Assembly (NCBI GenBank): GCA_012512265.1
Contig: JAAZEM010000054.1
Coordinates: 32,480-96,479, forward strand
DNA length: 64,000 bases
Direction of reading: 5' to 3'
Source of the DNA: Armatimonadota bacterium
GTDB taxonomy: Bacteria; Armatimonadota; JAAZEB01
Within the stretch, counting starts at the first letter, position 1. Every line of letters begins with the position of its first letter. Under the pieces are notes generated by a model. It saw only the letters and a list, made by a program, of their open reading frames with translations. It made no database searches and had not been told where the DNA came from. Below are positions 39,223 through 48,064 of this stretch, piece by piece. A program made the position numbers and the translations under genes.

Positions 39223-40935
39223 TCAGATCACGCCTTCCAGTTTCAGCTTGGCGCGGATCTGATCCAGCTCTTCCAGGGCAGCGTTGCGGTCGAACGTCTC
39301 CCGCAAAGACTCCGGGAGCATGCTGCGCGCGGAGCATTCGGTGAGCGCCAGGAGCTCCATGTAGCGGATCATCTCCTCGTTGCGCGCCTGGATGAAATCG
39401 TCCAGCGCCGCCAGGAGGTGTTGTTGCGTCACCGCCGGCGCCTTCTCCTCGGCAGCGAGCTCGTCGGCGCTCAGGACGATCGACTCGATATCCGCTCCGG
39501 AAAACCGATCGGTCGCGTCGATGATCGGCTGCCAATCGGAAACGTCGTAGGGAATGCCTTGTTTCTTAAAGATGGCCTGAAAGACCATCGGGCGCATCTT
39601 GTCTTCCAGATAAAGGAAAGGAATGATCTGGTCGATTCGCCCACGGCGCTTCATCGCCACGTCGATCAGATCCAGGCGGTTGCTCGTGAAGATGAAGATG
39701 ATCCGGCCGCGGTGAGCGGGATCGCCCATAAAGCGGATTTTCTGCGCCCAGAGCCGCTTATCCACCTCGGAGTCGGTGTGGTTGCCGCGCGAGCCCTCGG
39801 ATTGGTCTGCTTCATCCACGATGACGATGACGGGGGCCATCGCCTCGATCAGGCGGAAGACGTATTCCTGATTGCGCTCGCTGGAGCCCACCCACATTTC
39901 GCGTGCTTCCTTGAGGATCACGCAGTTGACGCCCGATTCCTTGGCGAAAGCGAAGGCCACCGCCGTCTTGCCCGTTCCGGGGGGGCCGCCGAAAGCCAGC
40001 GCCATTGGCACGCGCTTGGTATCGCCCTCGCGCATGTAGCGGGCGATCTTCATCAGGCGCTCCTTGATATACTCCAGGCCGCCGATGCTGTCCAGGCCGT
40101 GCTTCGGCTCCACCACCTCCAGGAGGCCCGCCGACTCATCCTGGAGAATCTCCTTCTTCGTATCGCGCACCAGCTCATAGTCGATCGCCCGGGACTCGCG
40201 CCGTGCCAGCTTGTGAATGTTATACAGATTCTGGCGGTTCAGGCCGGCGGTCAACCCTGCCAGGCGCTCGAGCGGCATCTCTGGGGAGACCGTCGCGCCC
40301 TGGCGCTCGATGAGGTAGCGCAGGTAGGCAAGACGCTCCTCATGATCCGGGCGAGGGATCTGTTGCAAGTCGATCTGGGGCGCCGAGCGGAGGTTCTCAT
40401 GCACATCGCCCAACTTCGAGGCGATGAGGATGACGATCGTATCCGACTGCTCGAGCAGATACTGATTGGAGGCCCAGCGCTGGAGCGTCGTCACGTTCTG
40501 CCGGTCCTCGGCCGAGAGGAAGGAGATCTGCCCGGCGGGCGCCACCGTCTCCAGGTAGTCGATCACCACGGCGATGCTCGCCTTAGGGGCCTTCAATGCC
40601 GTCTCGATCAGGCCAAGGACGACAGAGGCCTGCTTGGGGATCGGCTTCAACCCGGCGGCGTACTCCTCGCTGCGCAACCCCGGGAGGGAGAAGAACTTCC
40701 GGCGCATCTCCTCCGTGGCGAAGGTGAGGCCCTCGCTCACGTTGTAGAAGACGACAATCTCCTTTTTCCCATCGAAGAAGCGGTAGAAGAACTCCTTCAG
40801 GGGGACGTAATCGCCGTTGTAGGGCACCTGATCGAACACATTGAAGTGGATCAGGAAGGTGTTGGCAACTCCGGCCAGGTACTTCTGGCGCAGCTCCTCC
40901 GCCCACGGGGGCAATACGCGAGTCGTGGTATCCAT
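39223..40935 (-). CDS. AAA+ ATPase with degenerate N-terminal module (Ycf46-like)
   Basis: A 570-residue protein. Residues 1-260 resemble an inactive ATPase module (IAVVIDYLET at the Walker B position, IVILIASKLGDVHENL) without a P-loop. Residues 270-520 form an active AAA+ domain: LDSIGGLEYIKERL, Walker A GGPPGTGKT (316-324), Walker B VIVIVDEAD (369-377), sensor-1 FTSN (416-419) and an Arg-rich RRGRID (430-435). This two-part layout is that of Ycf46-type ATPases of cyanobacteria and plastids; the role is unknown. Start at ATG of MDTTTRV, since the predicted transcription start lies just upstream. Confidence 0.82.
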   Translation of the reverse strand: MDTTTRVLPPWAEELRQKYLAGVANTFLIHFNVFDQVPYNGDYVPLKEFFYRFFDGKKEIVVFYNVSEGLTFATEEMRRKFFSLPGLRSEEYAAGLKPIPKQASVVLGLIETALKAPKASIAVVIDYLETVAPAGQISFLSAEDRQNVTTLQRWASNQYLLEQSDTIVILIASKLGDVHENLRSAPQIDLQQIPRPDHEERLAYLRYLIERQGATVSPEMPLERLAGLTAGLNRQNLYNIHKLARRESRAIDYELVRDTKKEILQDESAGLLEVVEPKHGLDSIGGLEYIKERLMKIARYMREGDTKRVPMALAFGGPPGTGKTAVAFAFAKESGVNCVILKEAREMWVGSSERNQEYVFRLIEAMAPVIVIVDEADQSEGSRGNHTDSEVDKRLWAQKIRFMGDPAHRGRIIFIFTSNRLDLIDVAMKRRGRIDQIIPFLYLEDKMRPMVFQAIFKKQGIPYDVSDWQPIIDATDRFSGADIESIVLSADELAAEEKAPAVTQQHLLAALDDFIQARNEEMIRYMELLALTECSARSMLPESLRETFDRNAALEELDQIRAKLKLEGVI

Positions 40936-40960
40936 TTGGCCGCGTGGCTCCTCACTCACG

Positions 40961-40989
40961 ATTCTATCAGAGGGGTTGGGTCGAGTCAA
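40961..40989 (-). promoter_or_regulatory. sigma-70 promoter of the AAA+ gene
   Basis: TTGACT (40984-40989), 17-bp spacer, TAGAAT (40961-40966) on the minus strand; start near 40954, leader about 19 nt. Confidence 0.75.
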
Positions 40990-41006
40990 TCGCGGGCGGC
41001 GAGGCT

Positions 41007-41245
41007 CTGGGATTCCGACGTAAGGAGAAGGCCGTCCGCACGCGCGGAGCTCGAAGATCCGCGCTGCTTTCCGGCAAAGCCCCTTCGGGCCTTCTCATCC
41101 CAGCCACCGCCGTTTTGAGACATCTGGGAGTATCCCCAACCCAGCCCGGCAGGGCTTCGCTCGCAAGCAGCGCGGTGATTTATCGCCGCGCGCCGGGTTG
41201 CGCGTCACCTTCGAGGCTTCGAATTCCTTAATCTCGGAATCTCAG
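41007..41245 (+). mobile_element. MITE-like element, copy B (239 bp)
   Basis: Terminal repeats CTGGGATTCCGACGTAAGGA and, on the other end, the complement of CTGAGATTCCGAGATTAAGG; interior over 85 per cent like copy A by eye. No clear 9-bp target duplication. It lies in the divergent region between the AAA+ gene and the MoxR operon, 17 bp from the next promoter. Confidence 0.82.
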
Positions 41246-41261
41246 AGGGCGAACGCCCGCG

Positions 41262-41291
41262 TTGACGGGGGGGAAGCGCGGGAGGTATAAT
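41262..41291 (+). promoter_or_regulatory. sigma-70 promoter of the MoxR operon
   Basis: TTGACG (41262-41267), 18-bp spacer, perfect TATAAT (41286-41291). Start near 41298, so the ribosome site GAGGAGG begins almost at the 5' end of the RNA. Confidence 0.82.
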
Positions 41292-41308
41292 ACCGGTGAG
41301 GAGGGCAC

Positions 41309-42979
41309 ATGGCCACGCTGAGGCTGGAGCGCCATATCAACCGGATCAGGCGGCGCATTCGCCTGCTCCATGCCCTGCGCTGGAGTGTGCTCTTCGCCCT
41401 GGCCGGCACGCTCGCCACTGCGGTGGCTGCCAGCATCGCCTGGGCCCGCCATGCCCTCTTCCCGCTCCCGGAAGCGGTGCTCTTTCTCGCGGCGTGCGCC
41501 GGGCTGGGCGCGCTCGCCGGCTCCCTCCGCCGTGTCTCTCTTTTCCAGGCGGCGCTGGCCGCGGACCGGCGCCTGGGCCTCCAGGAACGCCTCTCCAGCG
41601 CGCTCGAGCTGGGGAAACAGGACGCACGCGACCCGCTCGTTGCGGCGCTCGTGGCCGACGCGACATCCCACGCCGCAGGGATCGATCCCGCTTTGGCTTT
41701 TCCATTGAAAATGCCTCGCGAGGTCCGCCTGCTGGCCGGCGCGTTGGGAGCCCTGGCGCTTGTTCTCCTCCTGCCCAGGCTGCCCGTTTTGCAGTCGCTC
41801 CAGCAGCGGGCCGAGCGCGCGGCGATGCGCGCGGAGGGAGAGCGGATCGTGCGCGTGGCCCGCGAGATGCGCAAAGCCGCGGAGACGCGCGATTCGGATC
41901 TCGAGCGGCAGATCGCGCGCAACCTGGAGCAGCTCGGCCGCTCGATGCGCGCTTCGCGGATCGACAAGAAGCGGGCACTCGTGAAGCTGCACGCGCTCAC
42001 CCAGGAGATCAAGGAGGCGCAAAAGCAGCTTGCTGCCGAAGGCGCGAAGAAGTCGCTGGCGCAAGCGAGCGAGGCGCTGGCGAAGGAAGCGCGCACGACC
42101 AGCGGCGAGATGGCGCGGCGCCTCCAGGAGATGTCCCGTGCTCTGGCGCGTGAGGACATGGAACAGGCGGCCCGGCTCCTGAAGGAGATGGGCGAGCGTG
42201 TCGCGAGCGGCGAGCTGGCCGCCCGCGAGCGCGAGGAGCTGGCCAGCGAGGCCGAGAAGATTGCCGTTTCACTCGCCGACACCTCCCTCCAGGAAACCGC
42301 GCGGGGGCTCCAGGAAGCGGCCCAGAGCCTCCGGCAAGGCCAGATGCAGGCGGCCGCCGAACAGATGCGCCAGGCTGCGGGCAGCTGCCAGGACGGCGGG
42401 TGCTCGCTCGCGGAGAGCGAGCTGCGCCAGGCTGGGGAGGCGGTGATGCAATCGCGCCAGCGGCTGGCTCTGGCGGGCCAGGAAGCCCCGCAGGGTGGCA
42501 AGGAGGGTCTGCCTAGCGGCCAGGGGGCGATGGCGCGCGGTGATGCACACGCTGGTGGCGCCCAGGGCGAGAAGGCGCAAGGCCACGGCACTCACCAGCT
42601 CGCCACACAAGACGGCGGCTCTGAAGCCGGGCGCGGGGTGACGAATCGGCAGGTGGCCGGCGGCACGATGGAATCGGGAACGCCGCGAGATCGCCAGGCG
42701 GATCACCGCTCCGAGATGCGCGCCCGCTTCGAGCAGGTCTACGCCCCCCATCGCGTCGACACGAACCGGCTCGACACCCAGGTGCGCGGGAAAACGCGCG
42801 CCGGAAAGAGCGACTATTCCGAGGTGCGCGCTGCACCCGATCCGGGCAGCGCCTCCCGGCCCTATTACGAGGCCTACTCTCACTACCAGCGCACTGCGGA
42901 GGAGGCGCTGGCGCGCGAGGAGATTCCCGCGGGCTATCGGAAGCAGGTTCGCGACTACTTCGACTCGCTGCGCCCGTGA
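41309..42979 (+). CDS. membrane-anchored coiled-coil protein of the MoxR operon
   Basis: A 556-residue protein with two or three N-terminal membrane helices (WSVLFALAGTLATAVAASIA, EAVLFLAACAGLGALAGSL, LLAGALGALALVLLLPRLP). A very long Ala/Glu/Arg/Gln coiled coil follows from about 170 to 400, then a Gly/Gln-rich linker and a C-terminal piece PYYEAYSHYQRTAEEALAREEIPAGYRKQVRDYFDSL. The last segment is the type of ending seen in large membrane proteins of MoxR/BatA operons (DUF4175-like). GAGGAGG lies 5 nt before the ATG. First gene of the operon. Confidence 0.78.
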   Translation: MATLRLERHINRIRRRIRLLHALRWSVLFALAGTLATAVAASIAWARHALFPLPEAVLFLAACAGLGALAGSLRRVSLFQAALAADRRLGLQERLSSALELGKQDARDPLVAALVADATSHAAGIDPALAFPLKMPREVRLLAGALGALALVLLLPRLPVLQSLQQRAERAAMRAEGERIVRVAREMRKAAETRDSDLERQIARNLEQLGRSMRASRIDKKRALVKLHALTQEIKEAQKQLAAEGAKKSLAQASEALAKEARTTSGEMARRLQEMSRALAREDMEQAARLLKEMGERVASGELAAREREELASEAEKIAVSLADTSLQETARGLQEAAQSLRQGQMQAAAEQMRQAAGSCQDGGCSLAESELRQAGEAVMQSRQRLALAGQEAPQGGKEGLPSGQGAMARGDAHAGGAQGEKAQGHGTHQLATQDGGSEAGRGVTNRQVAGGTMESGTPRDRQADHRSEMRARFEQVYAPHRVDTNRLDTQVRGKTRAGKSDYSEVRAAPDPGSASRPYYEAYSHYQRTAEEALAREEIPAGYRKQVRDYFDSLRP

Positions 42980-43005
42980 GGCGCGGCGCCAGGATCAACC
43001 CAGGG

Positions 43006-44034
43006 ATGAACGAAGTGCCTATGACACCCACCACGGAGATCGCGGCGCGCGCCGAAGCGTACCGCGAGCACTATGCCGCCGTGCGCGACGAGATCCGCAA
43101 GGTGATCGTCGGCCAGGAAGAGGTCATCGACGGCGTGTTGACCAGCGTCTTTGCTGGCGGGCACGTGCTCCTGGAGGGCGTGCCCGGTTTGGGGAAGACA
43201 CTTCTGGTGCGCACGCTGGCCCGCGTCCTCCACCTGAAGTTCTCGCGAATCCAGTTCACCCCGGACCTGATGCCCGCGGATATCACCGGCACGAACATCG
43301 TCACCGAGAGTCCCTCCGGCGGCCGGCAGTTTCTCTTCCAGCCGGGGCCGATCTTCGCCAACGTCGTCCTCGCGGATGAGATCAACCGGGCCACGCCCAA
43401 GACGCAGTCGGCGCTCCTGGAGGCGATGCAGGAGCAATCGGTGACCGTGGCGCGAGAGGTGCGCCGCCTGGAGGAACCGTTCTTCGTCCTCGCCACCCAG
43501 AACCCAATCGAGCAGGAGGGCACGTATCCTCTGCCGGAGGCGCAGGTCGACCGCTTCTTCTTCAAGCTGCTGGTGGGCCCGCCCTGCCTAGAGGAGCTGG
43601 ACGCGATCATCGACCGCACGACCGGAACGGAGGAACCGGAGCTGCGCGTGATCCTGGACGGACCGGCGCTCCTGGAGATGCGCGCGCTCTGCCGGGCGGT
43701 GCCAATCGCTCCCCACGTCAAGGAGTGGGCGCTGAAGATCGTCATGGCGACGCACCCGGACTCAGAGCTTGCGCCGCCGCAGGTGAAGCGTTTCGTGCGC
43801 TACGGCTCCAGCCCGCGCGGGGCACAGGCGCTTGTGCTCGCCGCGAAGACGCGTGCGCTTCTAGACGGGCGCTACAACGTCTCTTTCGATGACATTCGGC
43901 GGTCCGCGTTGCCGGCGCTGCGCCACCGCGTTCTCCTCAACTTCGAGGGGCTCGCGGAGGGCGTGCAGCCGGATGACTTGGTCCAGGAGATCCTGGAAAG
44001 CCTCTCTCCCGCGGGAGATGGCGAGATCGGTTAG
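43006..44034 (+). CDS. MoxR-family AAA+ ATPase
   Basis: About 342 residues. Walker A EGVPGLGKTLLVRTLA, Walker B NVVLADEINRATPKTQSALLEAMQE, FVLATQNPIEQEGTYPLPEAQVDRF (sensor 1 and the family signature), and GSSPRGAQALVLAAKTRALLDGR near the C terminus. MoxR proteins act as chaperones that activate partner proteins carrying von Willebrand domains, often encoded next door, as here. ATG at 43006 is chosen; a GTG at 42976, overlapping the previous stop as GTGA, is an alternative. Followed by a rhomboid gene at 18 nt. Confidence 0.93.
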   Translation: MNEVPMTPTTEIAARAEAYREHYAAVRDEIRKVIVGQEEVIDGVLTSVFAGGHVLLEGVPGLGKTLLVRTLARVLHLKFSRIQFTPDLMPADITGTNIVTESPSGGRQFLFQPGPIFANVVLADEINRATPKTQSALLEAMQEQSVTVAREVRRLEEPFFVLATQNPIEQEGTYPLPEAQVDRFFFKLLVGPPCLEELDAIIDRTTGTEEPELRVILDGPALLEMRALCRAVPIAPHVKEWALKIVMATHPDSELAPPQVKRFVRYGSSPRGAQALVLAAKTRALLDGRYNVSFDDIRRSALPALRHRVLLNFEGLAEGVQPDDLVQEILESLSPAGDGEIG

Positions 44035-44052
44035 GGCTCCGAGGGTGTGCCG

Positions 44053-45258
44053 ATGCTGATCCCGATCCCATACGCCACGGACCGCGAGCTGCGCCATTTC
44101 CCCATCGTCACGCTCTTTTTGGTGGGGCTGAACTGCAGCCTCTTCCTCCTCTCGCTGATGGGGGGCACGCTCACCCTCGATTACATCGTCCAGAACTACG
44201 GATTGCGCGGCGATGCCCCGGAGATCGCGACGCTCTTTAGCTCGATGCTCCTCCACGCCAGCGCACTCCACCTCCTTGTGAACGTCACGTACCTCTGGCT
44301 CTTTGGATGTTTGGTCGAGGATGTGCTGGGCCGGGTGGAGTACATGCTGTTCTATCTGGGATCGGGCATGGCCGGGGGGCTGCTCTACGTCGTCGTCGTT
44401 CAGAAGGTGCTGCCAGCCGTGGCCGCGACGCCGCTCGTCACGCCCGAGCCGGCCGTGGGCGCCTCGGGCGCGGTGGCGGGCATCCTGGGGCTTTTCGCCA
44501 TTCGCTTCTACCGGGCGAAGATCAAGATGCTCCTCTTGGTTCCCATTGCCATTCCCGCGCTCCCGGCGATTGGGTTCTGGGTGGGCATTCAGGGGGCGTG
44601 CGCTGTGTCGTCGCTCTCTACGGGCGTGAATACGGGGTGTTGGGCGCACCTGGGTGGGTTTGCCTTCGGGATTCTCAGCGGCTGTCTGATGCGCGTGGTG
44701 CCTGTGGCGGAAGAAGAGTACTTTTTCGAGGACGTGGAGCGCGACCTGGCCGAGAACAACGTCAAGAGCGCGCTGCGCCGCCTCCATGAGAAACAGGGGA
44801 GCAGCCCGGATGATCCAAAGGTCCATTGCCTCCTCGCGAAGGCCTACGAGAAGAGCGGCTCGCCCGACGTGGCCGACATGCACGCTCGCCTCTCGGTGGA
44901 GCTTGCGCTGGAGAAGGGAGACCTCGAGACGGCGGTGGCGAACTACCTTGCCGTGAAGGGGGTGCTGAGCGTCCTCGCGATGGAGGCGCAGTACCGGATC
45001 GCCTGCGCCCTGGAAAGCCAGCGCCGGACCGCCGAAGCCGCGGCAGCCTACCGCCGGGTGTACCACTACTATCCCGAGGAACCTCTCGCCGGAACGGCGC
45101 TGATCCGCTGCGTGGAGATGTTGCGCCGGCGCCCGGAGGGTGCGGAGGAAGCAGCGGCGCTGGCGCGCGAGTATCTGGAGCGCTACCCCGAGGGTGAGTG
45201 GCGCGCGCAGGCCGAGCGCTACGCGAGAAGCGCGCCGTTCCGCGATGGCAATGGCTGA
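44053..45258 (+). CDS. rhomboid intramembrane serine protease with TPR tail
   Basis: A 401-residue protein with about six membrane helices. Rhomboid landmarks: LLHASALHLLVNVTYLWLFG with the Asn of the oxyanion site, catalytic Ser139 in GASGAVAG, and His199 in CWAHLGGFAFG. A cytosolic tail from about 225 contains TPR-like repeats (DLAENNVKSALRRL, VHCLLAKAYEKSG, AMEAQYRIACALESQRRTAEAAAAYRRVY). Rhomboids cleave membrane proteins within the bilayer. Start at ATG after GAGGG; a GTG two codons earlier is possible. Overlaps the DUF58 gene by 14 bp. Confidence 0.88.
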   Translation: MLIPIPYATDRELRHFPIVTLFLVGLNCSLFLLSLMGGTLTLDYIVQNYGLRGDAPEIATLFSSMLLHASALHLLVNVTYLWLFGCLVEDVLGRVEYMLFYLGSGMAGGLLYVVVVQKVLPAVAATPLVTPEPAVGASGAVAGILGLFAIRFYRAKIKMLLLVPIAIPALPAIGFWVGIQGACAVSSLSTGVNTGCWAHLGGFAFGILSGCLMRVVPVAEEEYFFEDVERDLAENNVKSALRRLHEKQGSSPDDPKVHCLLAKAYEKSGSPDVADMHARLSVELALEKGDLETAVANYLAVKGVLSVLAMEAQYRIACALESQRRTAEAAAAYRRVYHYYPEEPLAGTALIRCVEMLRRRPEGAEEAAALAREYLERYPEGEWRAQAERYARSAPFRDGNG

Positions 45259-46165
45259 AACGAGACCGACAACACCGCCCGGGAAACTGGGCGCCAGCCT
45301 CCTGGAGCCAGGCTTTCTGGCGAAGCTCGAGCGCCTGGCGCTCGTCTCCCGGCGCGTCTATGCCGGGCAGATGAAGGGCGAGCGCCGCTCCACGCGCCGG
45401 GGCGGCTCGGTCGAGTTCGCTGATTTCCGTGACTACGTGCCCGGCGACGACCTCCGCCAGGTTGACTGGAACACCTTTGCCCGCCTGGATCGCCTCTTCC
45501 TCAAGCTGTTTGTCGAGGAGGAGGATCTGACCGTCCACCTCCTCATCGATGGCTCTCGCTCCATGGCCTTCGGCTCTCCCCCGAAGGGCGACTATGCCCG
45601 GCGCGTGGCCGCCGCTCTCGGCTTCATCGCGCTCTTCGGCTTCGACCGGGTGACCGCGTCCGTGCTCGCCGAGGAGAGGGTGTACACCCTGCCGGCTGTT
45701 CGCGGCCGGCCCCAGGTGTTTCAGCTGTTCCGCTTCCTGGAGGAGGCCCGGTTCGAGGGGCGGACCAACCTGGCGCGCTCGCTGCGCGACTATGCCCTTC
45801 AAAGCGCTCGCCCCGGGCTCGCGGTGCTCCTTTCCGATTGCTTCGACCCGGGCTATGCCGAGGGCCTGAAGGCGCTCGCCGCGCGCCGGTTCGATGTCGC
45901 CGTCCTCCACCTCCTCGACCCCACCGAGGTGGCCCCCGATCTCACGGGCGATCTGAAGCTGGTGGATGCCGAAACGGGCGAAATCCGCGAGATCAGCGTG
46001 AGCCAACACCTCCTCGGGCAGTATCGGAAGGCGCTGGAGGAGTTCTGCGCTGGTTTGAAACAGGTGTGCTCCCGCTACGGCATGGAGTACATTCGCGCGA
46101 CTACGGACGTTCCGTTCGAGGAGCTGGTATTGCGCGCGCTGCGCGGGGCGGGGGTGGTCCGGTGA
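45245..46165 (+). CDS. DUF58 protein (MoxR-associated, BatB/YeaD type)
   Basis: A 306-residue protein. The DUF58 signature RRGGSVEFADFRDYVPGDDLRQVDWNTFARLDRLFLKLFVEEEDLTV is complete, followed by LLIDGSRSMAFG, the D-x-S-x-S metal site of a von Willebrand fold. It is a typical MoxR partner. Two ATGs lie two codons apart at the start; both overlap the rhomboid end. Its stop overlaps the next gene as GTGA. Confidence 0.92.
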   Translation: MAMAETRPTTPPGKLGASLLEPGFLAKLERLALVSRRVYAGQMKGERRSTRRGGSVEFADFRDYVPGDDLRQVDWNTFARLDRLFLKLFVEEEDLTVHLLIDGSRSMAFGSPPKGDYARRVAAALGFIALFGFDRVTASVLAEERVYTLPAVRGRPQVFQLFRFLEEARFEGRTNLARSLRDYALQSARPGLAVLLSDCFDPGYAEGLKALAARRFDVAVLHLLDPTEVAPDLTGDLKLVDAETGEIREISVSQHLLGQYRKALEEFCAGLKQVCSRYGMEYIRATTDVPFEELVLRALRGAGVVR

Positions 46166-48040
46166 GCGCGCTCCAGCCGATGGCCCTCCTCTGGCTCCTC
46201 TTGGCCGTGCCGGCGATCCTGCTTCTCTACCTGCTGAAGCCAAAGCGGCGGGAACACCTCATCTCGTCGGTCCTCCTCTGGGACCGGCTGCTGAAGGATA
46301 CGCAGGCGCGTACGCCGTTCCAGAAGCTCCGCCGGAGCCTCTTGCTTTTGCTCCAGCTTCTCCTCGTGGTGCTGCTGGCCATGGCACTCAGCCGGCCCTT
46401 CGTGCGCGTTCACGCTCTCGGTGGCCAGAGCATGGCGATTGTGATCGACGAGTCGGCGAGCATGCGTTCGACCGACGTGCCCGAGAGCCGGTTTGAAGAG
46501 GCGCGCCGTGTGGCCCGGCGCATGATCGACGGCATGGGCCAGAGCGATAGGGCCGTGCTGATCCTGGCCGGCGCGCGCCCACGCGGCCTGCCCCCTCACC
46601 GGCGATAAGAACGCGCTGTGCCGGGCCCTTGATGAGATCCGCCCGGCCGATACCGAAACTCGGATGCGCGAGGCCGTGCTCCTGGCGGCGTCGCTCCTGG
46701 CTGGGCAGCCCGACGCGCGCATCTACCTCCTCACCGATGGCGGCTTCGAGATGGAGGAAGGGGAGGGGGCTCAGGCTGGATTGCCGCTTGGCGAGGCGCA
46801 GCTGCACTTTGTACGCATTGGCCAGAAAGGCGACAACGTGGGCGTGACCGCGCTTGACGTGCGCCAGACGCTCGCGGACGATGGCGGTTACCAGGCGTTT
46901 GCCCGCGTGCGCAACTTTTCCGACCAGGCGCGGCGCTTCACCCTGGAGTTCTACCGCGATGACCGGCTTCTCGACGCGCGCGAGATGACGCTCGGGCCAG
47001 GAAAGGCCCATGCCGAGGTGTTCGCGCTCTCGCGAGACGCTGCCACGGGCGTCCTGCGCGCGCGAATTGACGCGGCCGACGATCTCGCGGTCGATAACAG
47101 CGCGGCGGTGGTGCTCCAGCCACGCAAGCGCGTCGAGGTCCTCCTGGTGAGCCGGGGCAACCTCTTTCTGGAGAAGGCGCTGAGCGTTGACCCGCGTGTG
47201 GCGCTCTCCAAGATCGCGCCTGGCCCAGATGCCGCCGTGGCCGCGCCCCGGTATGATCTCGTCATCCTGGATGGCAAGTCGCCTGCCGGCCTTCCCGCGC
47301 GCGGGCGCTACCTCTTCATCGGGGGGGCCGGCGAGCACGCGCCGGTCACGATCACCGGGGAAACCCGGAATCCCACTTTCCTCGATTGGGACCGCCGGCA
47401 CCCCGTCACGCGGTTTCTCGACTTCAGCAGCGTGCAAGTGGCCCGGGCGCTTGCGGCCAAACCGCTCCCCTGGGGTCAGACACTCGCCGAATGCGAAGCC
47501 GGAGCGCTCATCGCCGCTGGCGAGAAGGACGGCCTCCGCTCGCTCTTTCTCGCGTTCGATCTGACGGAATCCGACCTCCCCCTGCGCGTTGCCTTCCCGA
47601 TCCTCCTCTCGAACGCCGTCGAGTGGCTGATGGGCTCTGAGGAGGCGGCCTCCAGCCATCGCGCGCGCATGGGCGCCGTGGTGCCCGTCGAGGTGCCGGA
47701 AGACGCGCGCGAAGTGCAGGTCTTCCTCCCAGACGGCTCGCGCCGCTCGCTGCGGGTGGAGGGATCCCCGCTCCTCTTCGCCGAGACGGCGCAGACGGGA
47801 ATCTACCGCGTGGAGGGGAAGAGCCAGGGGAAGCCGTTCCGAATCCAGTTTGCCGTCAGCCTGCTGAGCGAGGCGGAGTCGGATATCCGGCCGCGCGACC
47901 GGATCGCCATCGGGCGCACGAGCGTACCCGCCGTGGATGCCCGGTCTCAAAAGGCGCCACGTGAGATCTGGCACGGGGTCGCCTTCCTGGCGCTCTGCCT
48001 GATGGCGTTCGAGTGGTATGCCTATCACCGCCGGCTGTAG
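46162..48040 (+). pseudogene. BatA/VWA-domain membrane protein, broken by one frameshift
   Basis: The N-terminal half has two membrane helices (MALLWLLLAVPAILLLYLLKP and LLLLLQLLLVVLLAMALSRP), then a VWA domain with the metal motif in IVIDESASMRST. Near 46580-46590 the frame slips by one base: the upstream frame soon meets TAA at 46606, while the next frame continues ACPLTGDKNALCRALDEIRP and completes the VWA fold (IYLLTDGGFE), a beta-rich region, and a final helix (WHGVAFLALCLMAFEWYAYH). Removing one G from CACGCGGCC restores the full 625-residue protein. A recent mutation, a programmed shift, or a sequence error could each explain it. Start GTG overlaps the DUF58 stop. Confidence 0.85.
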
Positions 48041-48064
48041 GCCCGGGCATCGTCAGGCATCGGC

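Noticed and set aside
39136-41118. 660-codon plus-strand frame
   Set aside because: Antisense to the AAA+ ATPase, which has clear motifs on the minus strand.
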